DNA of 64,000 bases from Hyphomicrobiales bacterium (GCA_900470195.1 UEIJ01000033.1:1-64000); one strand, 5' to 3'. Shown: positions 52,245-61,563, counted from the first letter of the stretch. Numbers and translations: made by a program. The notes: generated by a model from the sequence alone, not told the origin.

Positions 52245-52264
52245 ATGTGAGATCGATCTCACAT
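52245..52264. promoter_or_regulatory. Perfect 20-bp palindromic operator, LacI-type
   Basis: ATGTGAGATCGATCTCACAT is a perfect palindrome with a central CG, as in LacI-family operators. It lies 77 bases before the SIS-domain gene, directly after a likely -10 element (around 52238-52243), so bound repressor would block initiation. It resembles a CRP site (TGTGA...TCACA), but the spacer is 8 rather than 6 bases. Confidence 0.75.
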
Positions 52265-52340
52265 TGTCTCAACGAGTTACAGGCGCAAAACCGGTTCGGG
52301 CTTTTCTCGAGGTTTCAACTGCGCAAACGGGAAGGTAGTA

Positions 52341-53354
52341 ATGCTCAACTTCGATAAAGATCGCTTTGTGAAAATACAGGGCGGCGCGGTCGCAATCGCC
52401 GACGATGTACGCGCTTTGGTGCGTAAGTTGCTCGACGACGGCCTGGAACGCATTTTCTTCATGGGGACGGGCGGTGTGCAGTTTCTGACCCAGCCCGCGA
52501 TCGAGCTTGCGCGCAACTCGACGGTGTTTCCGGTTTCAGCGGCATTTTCCGCCCAGGTTGTCCTCGAAGCGCCCGCCGGACTGGACGAAAAGGCGCTGGT
52601 TATCCTTCCGTCCCTGTCGGGGACGACCAAGGAAAGCGTGCAGCTTCTCGCGTTCTTGAAAAAGAAGGGTGTGAAAACCCTTTCGCTGACCGGACACAAG
52701 GATACGCCTCTCGGGCTCGATGCCGACTACAACTTCACGAATTTTGCGGAGGACGACACGTCGTCGGAATCGTTCTACCTGCAGACCTTGCTCATCGTGC
52801 TGGCGCTGCTGGCCGAACGCGATGAATATGCCGATTTCGATGCAACGGTTTCCGAACTGAAGCTGCTTCCCGAACTGCTGGTCTCCGTGAAGGAAGATTT
52901 TGAAGCAAGCGCAGCCGCGCTTGCGCAGGAAATCAAAGACGAGAACTACCATATCTTCACAGGGGCGGGATCTGCGTGGCCAGAGGCTCATTATTACGGC
53001 ATGTGCATTCTTGAAGAAATGCAATGGATTAGGACGCGTCCTGTTCATGCTTCGGATTTCTTCCATGGCACGCTGGAGCTGGTAGAACCGGGTGTCAGCC
53101 TGTTCATTTTCAAGGGTGAGGATGCCTGCCGTCCGCTGACGGACCGGGTTGAGAATTTCGCCAAGCGCTACACGGATAAAGTTCGTATTCTCGACGCAGC
53201 CACAGCCAAGCTGCCGGGTGTTTCTGAGAAGACGCGGAGCTTGATTTCTCCGATCATCCTCGCAACCATGCTGGAGCGCCTGAGTGCTCATCTGGAAGTG
53301 CTGCGCGACCATCCGCTGACCACACGGCGTTATTATAAGCGCGTCGAGTACTAA
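52341..53354 (+). CDS. SIS-domain sugar isomerase/deglycase (FrlB-like)
   Basis: The 337-residue protein has two SIS domains (about 30-165 and 195-330), as in the FrlB/AgaS group. Visible motifs are FFMGTGGVQFL near 39, ILPSLSGTTKESV near 90-102 and the second-half IFTGAGSAWPEAHYYG. FrlB-type enzymes release glucose 6-phosphate and the amino acid from fructosamine 6-phosphates, such as fructoselysine 6-phosphate. Neighbouring FrlC-like epimerase and FrlD-like kinase genes and a sugar importer support that role; the amino moiety is unknown. It is the first structural gene behind the palindromic operator. Confidence 0.88.
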   Translation: MLNFDKDRFVKIQGGAVAIADDVRALVRKLLDDGLERIFFMGTGGVQFLTQPAIELARNSTVFPVSAAFSAQVVLEAPAGLDEKALVILPSLSGTTKESVQLLAFLKKKGVKTLSLTGHKDTPLGLDADYNFTNFAEDDTSSESFYLQTLLIVLALLAERDEYADFDATVSELKLLPELLVSVKEDFEASAAALAQEIKDENYHIFTGAGSAWPEAHYYGMCILEEMQWIRTRPVHASDFFHGTLELVEPGVSLFIFKGEDACRPLTDRVENFAKRYTDKVRILDAATAKLPGVSEKTRSLISPIILATMLERLSAHLEVLRDHPLTTRRYYKRVEY

Positions 53355-53361
53355 AACAGTT

Positions 53362-53389
53362 CCCGGTCCGGCTCCGCCGGATCGGGTTT
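53362..53389 (+). terminator. Intercistronic hairpin between the SIS and binding-protein genes
   Basis: CCCGGTCCGGC (53362-53372) pairs with GCCGGATCGGG (53376-53386), 11 pairs including one G-T, around a TCC loop, followed by only three T. Partial termination or 3' end protection would uncouple the level of the SIS enzyme from the transporter genes that follow. Confidence 0.55.
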
Positions 53390-53441
53390 CCGTATTCAGA
53401 CGAATATCAAGAAACAATAACCAAAAGAGAGGAACTTTGAA

Positions 53442-54767
53442 ATGAAACGCAAGACGTTTTTGAGCACCACAAGCCTCGCATCGCTCATGGTGCTTGGATT
53501 GGCCGCAAGCAATATCGATGTAGCCCTTGCAAAGGACGCCGTTGTTGCCGAACCCGATGCTCCGGTCGAATATTCCGGCACGTTGAGCGTTCTGACGAAG
53601 TTCGGCCTCCAGCAGCTTTCACCTTATTTCGTTAATGCCGCCAAGGAATACGAGAAGCTGCATCCTGATGTAAAGGTTGAGCTTATCCAGGAAAGTGACG
53701 ATAGCGTAAAGGGAAAGACCAAGGCTCTGGTCGCATCGAATTCCTTGCCGGATATCTATTTCACCTGGACCGGTAGCTGGGGTGAGAACTTCGTGCGCGG
53801 CAATCGTGCGGTAGATCTGACCAAGGTCATCGGTCCGGATACGCCATGGGGACAACAGCTTGCCCATGCCGCTGTGAGCGCCTTCCAGTATAATGGCAAG
53901 TTATACGGAATTCCGCTTTATCTGGACGCCAAGTTCATGGGCTACAACAAGGCGCTTTTTGCCAAGGCTGGAGTGGCCGAACCGAAGAGTTTCGATGAGT
54001 TGATCGGCGCATGTGCCGCCTTGCGCAAGTCCAATGTGGTGCCGATTTCGTTTGGAAACAAAGAGGGATGGCCGGCGGTGCATTTCGCTGGACAGCTTCT
54101 CGCCTATAACGTACCGCAAGCGACACTTGAAAAGGACTTCAACCCGAAAACCGCCGAATATTCGGATGCAGGTTATGTCGAGAGCCTGAAGCAATTGAAG
54201 CAGCTCATCGACGAATGTTCGGACGGTGCAGGTACCAACGGCTCGTCCTATGCCTCGGCACTGCAACAGTTCAGCAACGCCAAGTCCGCAATGTACTATC
54301 AGGAAATCATCGAATTCGACCAGAGCACAGCCGATGGCGCATTGAAGAAGGAAGACTTCGGCTTCTTTAAGCTACCCGCACCCAAGGTTGCAAAGGGCGA
54401 CGTCAAATCGATCGAAGGCGCGCCCGAGGGCTACATGATCAATGCGGCATCGAAGAATGTTCCGCTGGCCATCGACTTCATGAAGTTCATCACTTCTCCG
54501 GAAAACGGCAAGGTTCTGTCGGCGCCGCCTTATGGGCAGCCCAGCGCCACTGTCGGCGGCTATTCGTCCGAGAGCATGAACCCATCTGTCGTTGAAGGGC
54601 TCAAGGTTATCGCGGATTCGTCCTATCTGGTGCCGTGGCTCGATACTGCAAACCCGCCGCGCGTCGCCGCTGCCTGGCTTTCAAGTCTGCAAGCCCTGAT
54701 TGGTGGTTCCATGACACCGGAGCAGGTTATGGAAAAGGTGAAACAAGCAGCAGCCTCTTCCAAATAA
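53442..54767 (+). CDS. Sugar ABC transporter substrate-binding protein (SBP family 1)
   Basis: The 441-residue periplasmic protein has a signal peptide (MKRKTFLSTTSLASLMVLGL, cleavage near ALA-K at about residue 30) and the family 1 extracellular solute-binding fold, with NSLPDIYFTWTGSWGENFVR near 104-123 and AAWLSSLQALIGGSMTPEQ near the end. It serves a CUT1-type importer. A ribosome-binding sequence GAGAGGAA precedes the start. Its operon position suggests the ligand is a fructosyl-amino compound or other Amadori product, inferred from the enzymes alone. Confidence 0.9.
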   Translation: MKRKTFLSTTSLASLMVLGLAASNIDVALAKDAVVAEPDAPVEYSGTLSVLTKFGLQQLSPYFVNAAKEYEKLHPDVKVELIQESDDSVKGKTKALVASNSLPDIYFTWTGSWGENFVRGNRAVDLTKVIGPDTPWGQQLAHAAVSAFQYNGKLYGIPLYLDAKFMGYNKALFAKAGVAEPKSFDELIGACAALRKSNVVPISFGNKEGWPAVHFAGQLLAYNVPQATLEKDFNPKTAEYSDAGYVESLKQLKQLIDECSDGAGTNGSSYASALQQFSNAKSAMYYQEIIEFDQSTADGALKKEDFGFFKLPAPKVAKGDVKSIEGAPEGYMINAASKNVPLAIDFMKFITSPENGKVLSAPPYGQPSATVGGYSSESMNPSVVEGLKVIADSSYLVPWLDTANPPRVAAAWLSSLQALIGGSMTPEQVMEKVKQAAASSK

Positions 54768-54782
54768 GGATGTTGTCGGCCG

Positions 54783-55748
54783 ATGACTGTCATGAAGCGT
54801 GAATATAAGGGGGAGGCCGTCAAAAACGGCGTCTCCCGACCGGACGGGTCCGAATTGGACAAGTCCGGTTTGCTGGCGAAGCTGCTGTCGTTCCGTTGGG
54901 TTCTGATCGCGTTCGTTCTGATCTTGTGGTTTGTTTATTATCCAATCATAGACAATTTCATCGTCAGTACGACAAATCAGGATATTTTTACGGGTGAAAC
55001 AGCCTTTGTCGGTCTGGATAATTATCGGCGTCTGCAAGACGATCCGGTTATATGGACGGCAATTCTCAACAACACGCTTTATGCAGTCATTTCAGTTGTT
55101 TTCCAGGTTTTTGGCGCATTCGTGCTTGCTGCGATCATTGAAGGTTTGCAACAGGAAACCTGGCGCAGGTTCTGGCGCGCCGTCTATTTCGTACCGTCCG
55201 CGATTTCGATCACCGTGACGGGGCTGTTGTTCTACTTCATTTATCAGCCCGATATCGGGCTGCTGGACTCCGCCTTGACCCATCTGGGGCTGGGCGCCTG
55301 GTCTCGCGCATGGTTGGGAGAAGAACAGACCGCGACCTATGCAATCATCGCAATGAGCCAGTGGCAGGGCTTCGGATACTCGACCTTGTTGTTTGCCATT
55401 GCAATCCAGAAGATCCCGCGCGAACTCTACGATGCGGCGATCATGGATGGCGCCGGTATGTGGCGCCGCTTGTGGAACATCACCTTTCCGCTGACGCGTG
55501 AAATGACCGGCCTCATGGTGATCGTTACCATCACCGGTGCGTTTCAGGTCTTCAACGAAGTCATGGTGATGACGGGCGGCGGTCCCAACAACTCCAGTCA
55601 GGTGCTTGGAACATGGCTCTACCAGCAGGGCTTCATTGAAAACGATTTCGGTTATGGCGCAGCCATCGCATCGGTAATCTTTATCATTACGCTGCTGGCG
55701 GGCTTCGGACAGCTTTGGTACACAAGGAGACGGAGGGTGTATCTATGA
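54783..55748 (+). CDS. Sugar ABC transporter permease (MalF/UgpA-like)
   Basis: The 321-residue permease has a polar N-terminus of about 38 residues, six membrane helices, and the EAA coupling loop near residues 215-240 (ELYDAAIMDGAGMWRRLWNI then TFPLTREM). This is one half of a CUT1 transporter. The start is uncertain: the basic N-terminal MTVMKREYKG precedes the first helix, and a GG-rich sequence lies nearby. The stop overlaps the start of the second permease (ATGA). Confidence 0.9.
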   Translation: MTVMKREYKGEAVKNGVSRPDGSELDKSGLLAKLLSFRWVLIAFVLILWFVYYPIIDNFIVSTTNQDIFTGETAFVGLDNYRRLQDDPVIWTAILNNTLYAVISVVFQVFGAFVLAAIIEGLQQETWRRFWRAVYFVPSAISITVTGLLFYFIYQPDIGLLDSALTHLGLGAWSRAWLGEEQTATYAIIAMSQWQGFGYSTLLFAIAIQKIPRELYDAAIMDGAGMWRRLWNITFPLTREMTGLMVIVTITGAFQVFNEVMVMTGGGPNNSSQVLGTWLYQQGFIENDFGYGAAIASVIFIITLLAGFGQLWYTRRRRVYL

Positions 55749-56605
55749 ACGCCTCCTATCAGACACGCGAAACGGAACCCACCGATTTCGTGCAGATACT
55801 GGCCAAGGTCTGTCTCGTGACCTTTCTGATCTGCCTCGGTATTGTGGTTATCTATCCGCTTCTGTGGATGGCTTTGAACGGCTTCAAAACCAATTCCGAG
55901 ATATTCGGCGAACCGTTTGCGTTGCCGACGGGCTTTACGCTCGATAACTACATCGCTGCCTGGAACCAGGGCATCAGGAACTATATTGCAACGAGCATCA
56001 TCGTCACGCTGGTTTCGGCTGTCTGTACGGTTTTGTTAAGCGCCTGGACCGCCTATGGCCTGACACGGTCGAAACTGCCGGGCAAGCCTTTCTTTGTCGG
56101 CCTAGTGCTTGGCGGCCTGATGTTGAGCCCCACGGTCGCGGTTATTCCGCTGGTGCGGATCATGCAACAGCTCGGCCTCTATAACACCTACTGGGCGCTT
56201 ATCATACTCTACACGGCATTCCGTATCCCGTTCACCACCTTCCTCATTCGCGCCTATATGTTGGGGCTTCCGCGCGATCTCGACGAAGCGGCGGTGATGG
56301 ACGGCGCAAGCGAGGGCCAGATTTTCTGGCGGGTGACCTTGCCGCTTTGCAAACCGATCCTCGTTTCCTGCGTGATCCTGCACGTTCTTTTTGCCTGGAA
56401 CGAATATCTCTTCGCCATGATCTTTACCAGTGGCGCCGATGTCCAGACCCTGCCAGTGGGGTTGACGTCCATCATGGCAAAACACGGAACAAACTATGCC
56501 GTTGTCTTTGCCGCAATGACATTGTCCGCACTCCCAATCCTGATTGTCTTCTTCGCCGCACAGCGCTTCTTCATACGCGGTCTGGCTGAAGGCATCGGCA
56601 AATAA
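55745..56605 (+). CDS. Sugar ABC transporter permease (MalG/UgpE-like)
   Basis: The 286-residue permease has six helices with the typical MalG opening (VVIYPLLWMALNGFKTNSEI near 35-54) and the EAA loop near 190-215 (RDLDEAAVMDGASEGQIFWR then VTLPL). GGAGACGGAGGG sits upstream; the chosen ATG at 55745 overlaps the stop of the previous gene by 4 bases. With the MalF-like partner it forms the membrane channel of the Amadori importer. Confidence 0.92.
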   Translation: MNASYQTRETEPTDFVQILAKVCLVTFLICLGIVVIYPLLWMALNGFKTNSEIFGEPFALPTGFTLDNYIAAWNQGIRNYIATSIIVTLVSAVCTVLLSAWTAYGLTRSKLPGKPFFVGLVLGGLMLSPTVAVIPLVRIMQQLGLYNTYWALIILYTAFRIPFTTFLIRAYMLGLPRDLDEAAVMDGASEGQIFWRVTLPLCKPILVSCVILHVLFAWNEYLFAMIFTSGADVQTLPVGLTSIMAKHGTNYAVVFAAMTLSALPILIVFFAAQRFFIRGLAEGIGK

Positions 56606-56616
56606 CGGAGCGAGAA

Positions 56617-57456
56617 ATGTTAAGACGTGAACAGTTGATCGGTGCGAATTTCTCCTTTCAGCACCATCCCTTCCAATGGGTTGCCGGGCAACTTCGCCAG
56701 ATGGGTTTCAAACGCATGGAGCTTTGGGGGATAGCCCCCCATCTCGATCTGTTTCATGGCAGCCCGGCGCGACTGGCGGAACTCCGCTCAATTCTCGGCG
56801 ATAACGGGATCAGTGTACATTGCTTCACACCCGAGCAGGTCCTGTATCCGGTCAATATAGCCTCGGGCGACAGGATCTATCGCGAGAAGAGTGTGGATTG
56901 CTTCCTGCGTGCAGCTGATATCAGTGCCGAACTGGGCGCGAGCTATCTCTTTTTGACGCCCGGTCGTGGCTTTGAATGCGAGAGCCGCCATCTCGCCTGG
57001 GCTCACACCGTTGAATCCTTGAGCAAAATTGCTACGCATGCAGCCGGCCTTGGTATCAGATGTCTGCTCGAACCCTTGCAGCGTCTTGAAAGCAACATCG
57101 CCAACAATGCCGCCGATCTCGAACGGCTTTGGCGGGACCTGAATGCCAATAATGTCGATCTGGTCCTCGATCTGGTTGCGATGGCTGCTGCCGGAGATCA
57201 GGTCGGTGGCTATATGAAGCGATTTGGCAAGCGCCTTGCCCATATTCATATCGTTGACGGAACTCCGTCAGGGCACCTTGTCTGGGGCGACGGAAACCTT
57301 CCACTGGACGATTATCTTGCCGAAATCTCTGACCATTCTTTCGAGGGTACTTTGACCTTCGAGCCCTTTGGCAATGGTTCGTATGCGCTGGACCCGGCTG
57401 CGGCCTGGCGGCGCTGCCTTGATGCAATCGCTCCTCATTTTGATACTGCGGAATGA
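56617..57456 (+). CDS. Sugar phosphate isomerase/epimerase, TIM-barrel (FrlC-like)
   Basis: The 279-residue protein belongs to the AP endonuclease 2/xylose isomerase-like TIM-barrel superfamily. Metal-binding acidic residues appear in CLLEPLQRLESN near 150, VDLVLDLVAM near 180, HIHIVDGTP near 210-215 and TFEPFGNG near 245. FrlC epimerises fructoselysine and psicoselysine at C3; the resemblance and operon context support a related role here. It overlaps the start of the kinase gene by four bases. Confidence 0.83.
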   Translation: MLRREQLIGANFSFQHHPFQWVAGQLRQMGFKRMELWGIAPHLDLFHGSPARLAELRSILGDNGISVHCFTPEQVLYPVNIASGDRIYREKSVDCFLRAADISAELGASYLFLTPGRGFECESRHLAWAHTVESLSKIATHAAGLGIRCLLEPLQRLESNIANNAADLERLWRDLNANNVDLVLDLVAMAAAGDQVGGYMKRFGKRLAHIHIVDGTPSGHLVWGDGNLPLDDYLAEISDHSFEGTLTFEPFGNGSYALDPAAAWRRCLDAIAPHFDTAE

Positions 57457-58322
57457 TGATGAAGAACGCAAATCCCAATCTTATTGCCGTCGGTGACAAT
57501 TGTCTTGATGCTTATCTGAACAAGGGTTTTGTCACGGTTGGCGGAAACGCCCTCAATGTCGCCGTGCAATGGAAACGGCTTGGATATGGTGCCCGCTATT
57601 TTGGCGCCCTGGCTCCCGATCAAGAAGCCGATATCATGCTTGGCATTATCGATGATGCCGGACTGGCGCGTGATGACGTTGAAATTCTGCAAGGAAAATC
57701 AGCGGTTACGCTGTTGACCGATGATGCAGGCGAAAGACATTTCCTGCTTGAATCTCTGGGCGTCGGCGAGAACTACATTCCGGATACACAGCGATATCAG
57801 GAATTGCTCTTATCCGACTGGACCCATCTTGGGACCAATTCCAGTGAAAAACTGGTGCGCAAGCTGGTGCAAGACGGGATCGGGTTCAGCGTGGACGTCT
57901 CGACACGGCATTTCGACGTGTCGCTTGAAGGTGTTCCGCTTGTTTTTGCGTCGGGTCCCGACGATCCAAAAGAGCCGGTGGAGCCGTTGATCGCGCGATT
58001 CAAGCAGGCTGGCGCGCAGAAGATTGTCGTGACCTGCGGAAAGCGCGGTTCATTCTACGACAATGGAAGCCAATTGTTTTCGGCAGGCTCGGTGCCTGTA
58101 AGCGTGGTGGATACCTGCGGTGCCGGCGACAGCTTTATCGCGACCTTTCTGACGGCCCATTTCTTTGAAGGTTATTCCGAAGAGGCGGCACTTCGTCAGG
58201 CAGCTATCCGCGCATCCGAAACCTGCACGCATCTTGGCGGTTTTCCGCAGCGCGTGCAGCCCATCCCGCAATGGCTGCTCAGCAAATACGATGACGTCAT
58301 CGCAACAGCGCAAAAGGTCTGA
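57453..58322 (+). CDS. PfkB family carbohydrate kinase (FrlD-like)
   Basis: The 289-residue protein is a ribokinase-type kinase. The N-terminal signature is VTVGGNALNVAVQWKRLGYG (about residues 27-46) and the C-terminal one DTCGAGDSFIATFL (about 216-229) with the catalytic Asp of GAGD. FrlD phosphorylates fructoselysine at C6, creating the substrate of the FrlB deglycase, and this gene sits next to FrlB- and FrlC-like genes. The first residues MMMKN give alternative starts within 6 bases. The stop is followed 2 bases later by the next start. Confidence 0.9.
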   Translation: MMMKNANPNLIAVGDNCLDAYLNKGFVTVGGNALNVAVQWKRLGYGARYFGALAPDQEADIMLGIIDDAGLARDDVEILQGKSAVTLLTDDAGERHFLLESLGVGENYIPDTQRYQELLLSDWTHLGTNSSEKLVRKLVQDGIGFSVDVSTRHFDVSLEGVPLVFASGPDDPKEPVEPLIARFKQAGAQKIVVTCGKRGSFYDNGSQLFSAGSVPVSVVDTCGAGDSFIATFLTAHFFEGYSEEAALRQAAIRASETCTHLGGFPQRVQPIPQWLLSKYDDVIATAQKV

Positions 58323-58324
58323 AT

Positions 58325-59728
58325 ATGAGCATTATTAAAATGCGACCACCCGTTGTCGCCGCGAAACAGGACCGTTCTTTCTGGCTGCAAAGCATCAGCG
58401 TTGACAGGATCGCCGCACCTCTCACCGGCGACGAACAATGCGATATTGCAATTGTTGGCGGAGGATATGCCGGACTGTGGACGGCGCTGCGGATCAAGGA
58501 ACACGCTCCGCAGACGCGTATCACGATCCTGGAAGCGGATTTTTGCGGTTCCGGCGCATCGGGACGCAATGGCGGGCAGGTGCATAGCTGGTTTGCCGAA
58601 ATCGACATGTTGCGCGACCTCGTGGGCGATGACGATGCGCGCATGCTGTGCCAGGCGACATGCGATGCGATCGACGAACTGAAAGCTTTGCAGGATCGCG
58701 GAACCATCGACATGGATCTGCGGCTTGACGGTTGGCTTTGGACGGCCAGCTCTTCGGCCCAGGAAGGCGCCTGGTCCAAGGCTTACGATCTCTGTCAGAA
58801 ATCCGGATCTAATCCATTCCGGACATTGAGTGCAGAAGACATCGAACGCCGCACCGGTTCGAAGGCTTCTTATGTCGGTATCGTGGAAGACCGGGCAGGC
58901 ACTGTCCAGCCGGCAAAGCTTGCTCTGGGCCTTCGCCAGTTGGCTCTTGCAAGGGGAATTGTCATTCATGAGCAAAGCCCGGTCATGGAGATCGTCACAG
59001 GCGAGCAACCGAAACTTCGAACGGCACATGGAACGCTTTCCGCCGCGAAGGTCGTTTTGACCATCAATGCGTGGGCTTCCGCAATCCCCGAATTGCATCC
59101 ATATCTTTATGTCGTGAGCAGTCAGCTCATCGCGACGGCACCTGCGGAAAATGTGCTCGAACGCATCGGATGGATCGATGGCGCTTCAATCTGCGATGCG
59201 CAGCATCACGTGCTCTACTATCAACGCACGCCATCCGGTCAGGTTGTTTTCGGACGGGGAACAGGCGGCATCACCTATAAGGATCGAATTGACGCTCGTT
59301 TCAACCGCAGCGGTGATGGCGGCGCTGACAATATCCGGGAGCTTCACCGGGTTTATCCTCAGCTGAAAAATGTGCCGATCCTTTATGACTGGAGCGGTCC
59401 GATCGATTGCACTGCACAACATCTGCCGGTGTTCGATCATCTCAAGCAGCATCCCAATATTTTTTATGCTCTCGGTTTTAACGGCACCGGCATAGCCCAA
59501 ACACCGGTTGCAGGCCGCATCATGGCGAGCCTCGTCTTGGGCCGGACGGACAAATGGAGCCGGTGCGGACTGGTCGGGATCGAAAAGCGGACCAAACTTC
59601 CGCCCGAACCTGTGCGCTATCTAGGAGCCAGAATCGTCCGCCGAGCTATTCGGAAAAAGAACGATGTCGAAATCCTCAATCGTGCCCCAGGTCCCATAAC
59701 AAGGTTTCTGGCAAGTCTGGCTCCGTGA
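58325..59728 (+). CDS. DAO-family FAD-dependent oxidoreductase in the Amadori operon
   Basis: The 467-residue flavoprotein has an FAD-binding Rossmann motif (CDIAIVGGGYAGLWTALRIK, residues 39-58), followed by the GSGASGRNGGQVHSW signature near 76-90, and a second FAD segment late (GFNGTGIAQTPVAGR near 390-405). It is of the gamma-glutamylputrescine oxidase/DAO class. In an operon for Amadori compounds it may oxidise the fructosyl-amino acid directly (amadoriase-like) or the released amine. SocD of Agrobacterium is a functional analogue in a similar context, but identity is not claimed. About 60 residues follow the usual end of the fold. Confidence 0.8.
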   Translation: MSIIKMRPPVVAAKQDRSFWLQSISVDRIAAPLTGDEQCDIAIVGGGYAGLWTALRIKEHAPQTRITILEADFCGSGASGRNGGQVHSWFAEIDMLRDLVGDDDARMLCQATCDAIDELKALQDRGTIDMDLRLDGWLWTASSSAQEGAWSKAYDLCQKSGSNPFRTLSAEDIERRTGSKASYVGIVEDRAGTVQPAKLALGLRQLALARGIVIHEQSPVMEIVTGEQPKLRTAHGTLSAAKVVLTINAWASAIPELHPYLYVVSSQLIATAPAENVLERIGWIDGASICDAQHHVLYYQRTPSGQVVFGRGTGGITYKDRIDARFNRSGDGGADNIRELHRVYPQLKNVPILYDWSGPIDCTAQHLPVFDHLKQHPNIFYALGFNGTGIAQTPVAGRIMASLVLGRTDKWSRCGLVGIEKRTKLPPEPVRYLGARIVRRAIRKKNDVEILNRAPGPITRFLASLAP

Positions 59729-59773
59729 GCGAACGGAACCACCGCGCGTAGAATAATAAAAGGAACGGGAACG

Positions 59774-60880
59774 ATGGCCGACCTGTCGCTGAAGAACATA
59801 CGTAAATCCTATGCCAACCTGGAAGTACTCCATGGCATCGATCTTGATATCAAATCGGGCGAATTTATCGTTTTCGTCGGACCGTCCGGTTGCGGAAAGT
59901 CAACTTTGCTGAGGTCAATTGCCGGTTTGGAAACAATCACATCCGGTGATCTTGTCATCGCCGGGGAGCGCATGAATAATGTGGCTCCATCCAAGCGCGG
60001 TATTTCGATGGTTTTCCAATCCTACGCACTTTATCCACATATGACCGTCTATGAGAATATGGCTTTTGGTCTCCGTATTGCCGGCGTGGCAAAGACCGAG
60101 ATCGACAAACGCGTTAAAAAAGCAGGCGAGATTCTCCAACTCAGCGATTATCTGCAGCGCTTGCCAAAAGCCCTTTCCGGCGGACAGAGACAACGCGTTG
60201 CGATCGGCCGCGCAATCGTCAGAAATCCACGTGTGTTCCTGTTCGACGAACCCTTGTCGAATCTTGATGCAGCCTTGCGGGTTGCAACACGTATAGAACT
60301 GGCGAAGCTCAAACAAAGCATGCCCGATGTCACAATGATTTACGTCACGCATGATCAAGTGGAAGCGATGACACTGGCTGATCGCATCGTCGTGTTTAAA
60401 GACGGACACATCGAGCAGATCGGCACACCCGTCGAGCTCTACAGAAAGCCCGCCAACCTTTTCGTGGCCCAGTTCATCGGTTCTCCAGCCATGAACATAC
60501 TCGGGGGCACCATATCGGAAGCCATGGGACGCAGTTATACTTGTCATCTTGATTGTGGGACGAAACTTGCCCTTGAAGCCAGCGATGGAACTTTCGCACT
60601 CAGTGATAGAGTTAGCGTTGGAATTCGACCCGAGAATACCAGGATTGCCCACGACAAAACTGATGGCCCGGTCTTTTCTGGTGTCGTGGATCTTGTAGAG
60701 CATCTGGGCGAGGCGCAAATCCTTTATATCGACATGGCTGGTTCCGACACCAAATATCTGATCAAGACCCCTGAGGAAGTGGATGGGAGGTTATCAAATA
60801 AATTAACATTCACGGCCTCGACAAAGGACATGCATATCTTCTCCGCCAGCGGAACAGCGGTTCCGGCTCAGGTCATCTAA
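59774..60880 (+). CDS. Sugar ABC transporter ATP-binding protein (MalK/UgpC-like)
   Basis: The 368-residue ATPase has Walker A GPSGCGKST (about residue 37), Q-loop MVFQSYALYPHMTV, signature LSGGQRQR, Walker B VFLFDEPLSNLD, switch VTHDQVEAMTLADR, and a C-terminal OB-type regulatory domain (about 240-365). It completes the CUT1 importer whose other parts are encoded about 5 kb upstream, and is the last gene of the operon. GGAACGGGAACG precedes the ATG. Confidence 0.93.
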   Translation: MADLSLKNIRKSYANLEVLHGIDLDIKSGEFIVFVGPSGCGKSTLLRSIAGLETITSGDLVIAGERMNNVAPSKRGISMVFQSYALYPHMTVYENMAFGLRIAGVAKTEIDKRVKKAGEILQLSDYLQRLPKALSGGQRQRVAIGRAIVRNPRVFLFDEPLSNLDAALRVATRIELAKLKQSMPDVTMIYVTHDQVEAMTLADRIVVFKDGHIEQIGTPVELYRKPANLFVAQFIGSPAMNILGGTISEAMGRSYTCHLDCGTKLALEASDGTFALSDRVSVGIRPENTRIAHDKTDGPVFSGVVDLVEHLGEAQILYIDMAGSDTKYLIKTPEEVDGRLSNKLTFTASTKDMHIFSASGTAVPAQVI

Positions 60881-61532
60881 CGATTTGAGTGTTAAAATTG
60901 CGACGAATTCCAAGTAGCCGCGCGTGTCGATGGTTGCACGCATTATCAGACGAAGAGTGATATTATGCCGGTAATGTAGCCCGGCGTGATCACGACGGAG
61001 TTGTACAGCTTTTTCTATCACCCCCTGTTTTTGTTGGTGATGGCCTTTTAACACTAGATTGTCAGCGGCCTGACCGCCGGTGCGGTAAAAGGTTAGGTGG
61101 TCTGAAACCCGGACGTGGGAAACGGGATATAATTTTGGCTGTAGGGCGAAAAAATGCTGCATATAGATGTGACGTGAAATCGTCGCGTCTCCTCTAATCC
61201 GGCGTTGCAATCATCTTCGAGTGGTTGGGATCTAATATCCGTTGCTGCGTCAGCGACGGCCGACTGTCGATTGCGCCGTAATAGCGGTGAACTTCGTTAA
61301 CAGCGAGGAAGCCGACTTACGCATGCAAACACAATCTTGCGACGTGATTCCAATGGCTGAGGGGTGGTCATGAGACGGGACGCGCCGTTGGCACAATGGG
61401 TCAGTAAATACTTCCAAAGACTTCAAACCGGAGTTCAGCAACACGTAGTGATTGGTGGCAGATCAAATGTTTGGAACGAAACATGATAGGGCGCGCGAGC
61501 GCCGACTAACTGTTCCGGTACGCTCTTTGAAT
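60881..61532. other. Gap without recognisable gene
   Basis: About 650 bases between the importer ATPase gene and a terminator. Frames on both strands lack ribosome-binding sites and family resemblance. Confidence 0.45.
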
Positions 61533-61563
61533 CGCTTCATCGGTTAGCCCGATGAAGCGTTTT
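61533..61563 (+). terminator. Rho-independent terminator
   Basis: CGCTTCATCGG (61533-61543) pairs perfectly with CCGATGAAGCG (61549-61559) around TTAGC, followed by TTTT. It is 650 bases after the importer ATPase gene, so it may end a long untranslated tail or an unannotated RNA. Confidence 0.7.

Noticed and set aside
52245-52264. Reading the 20-bp palindrome as a CRP site.
   Set aside because: TGTGA and TCACA are present but separated by 8 rather than 6 bases, and full symmetry with a central CG next to lacI fits a LacI-family operator better.
52536-53417. Long minus-strand frame opposite the SIS-domain gene.
   Set aside because: An antisense shadow of a well-supported enzyme gene; the translation is unlike any known family.
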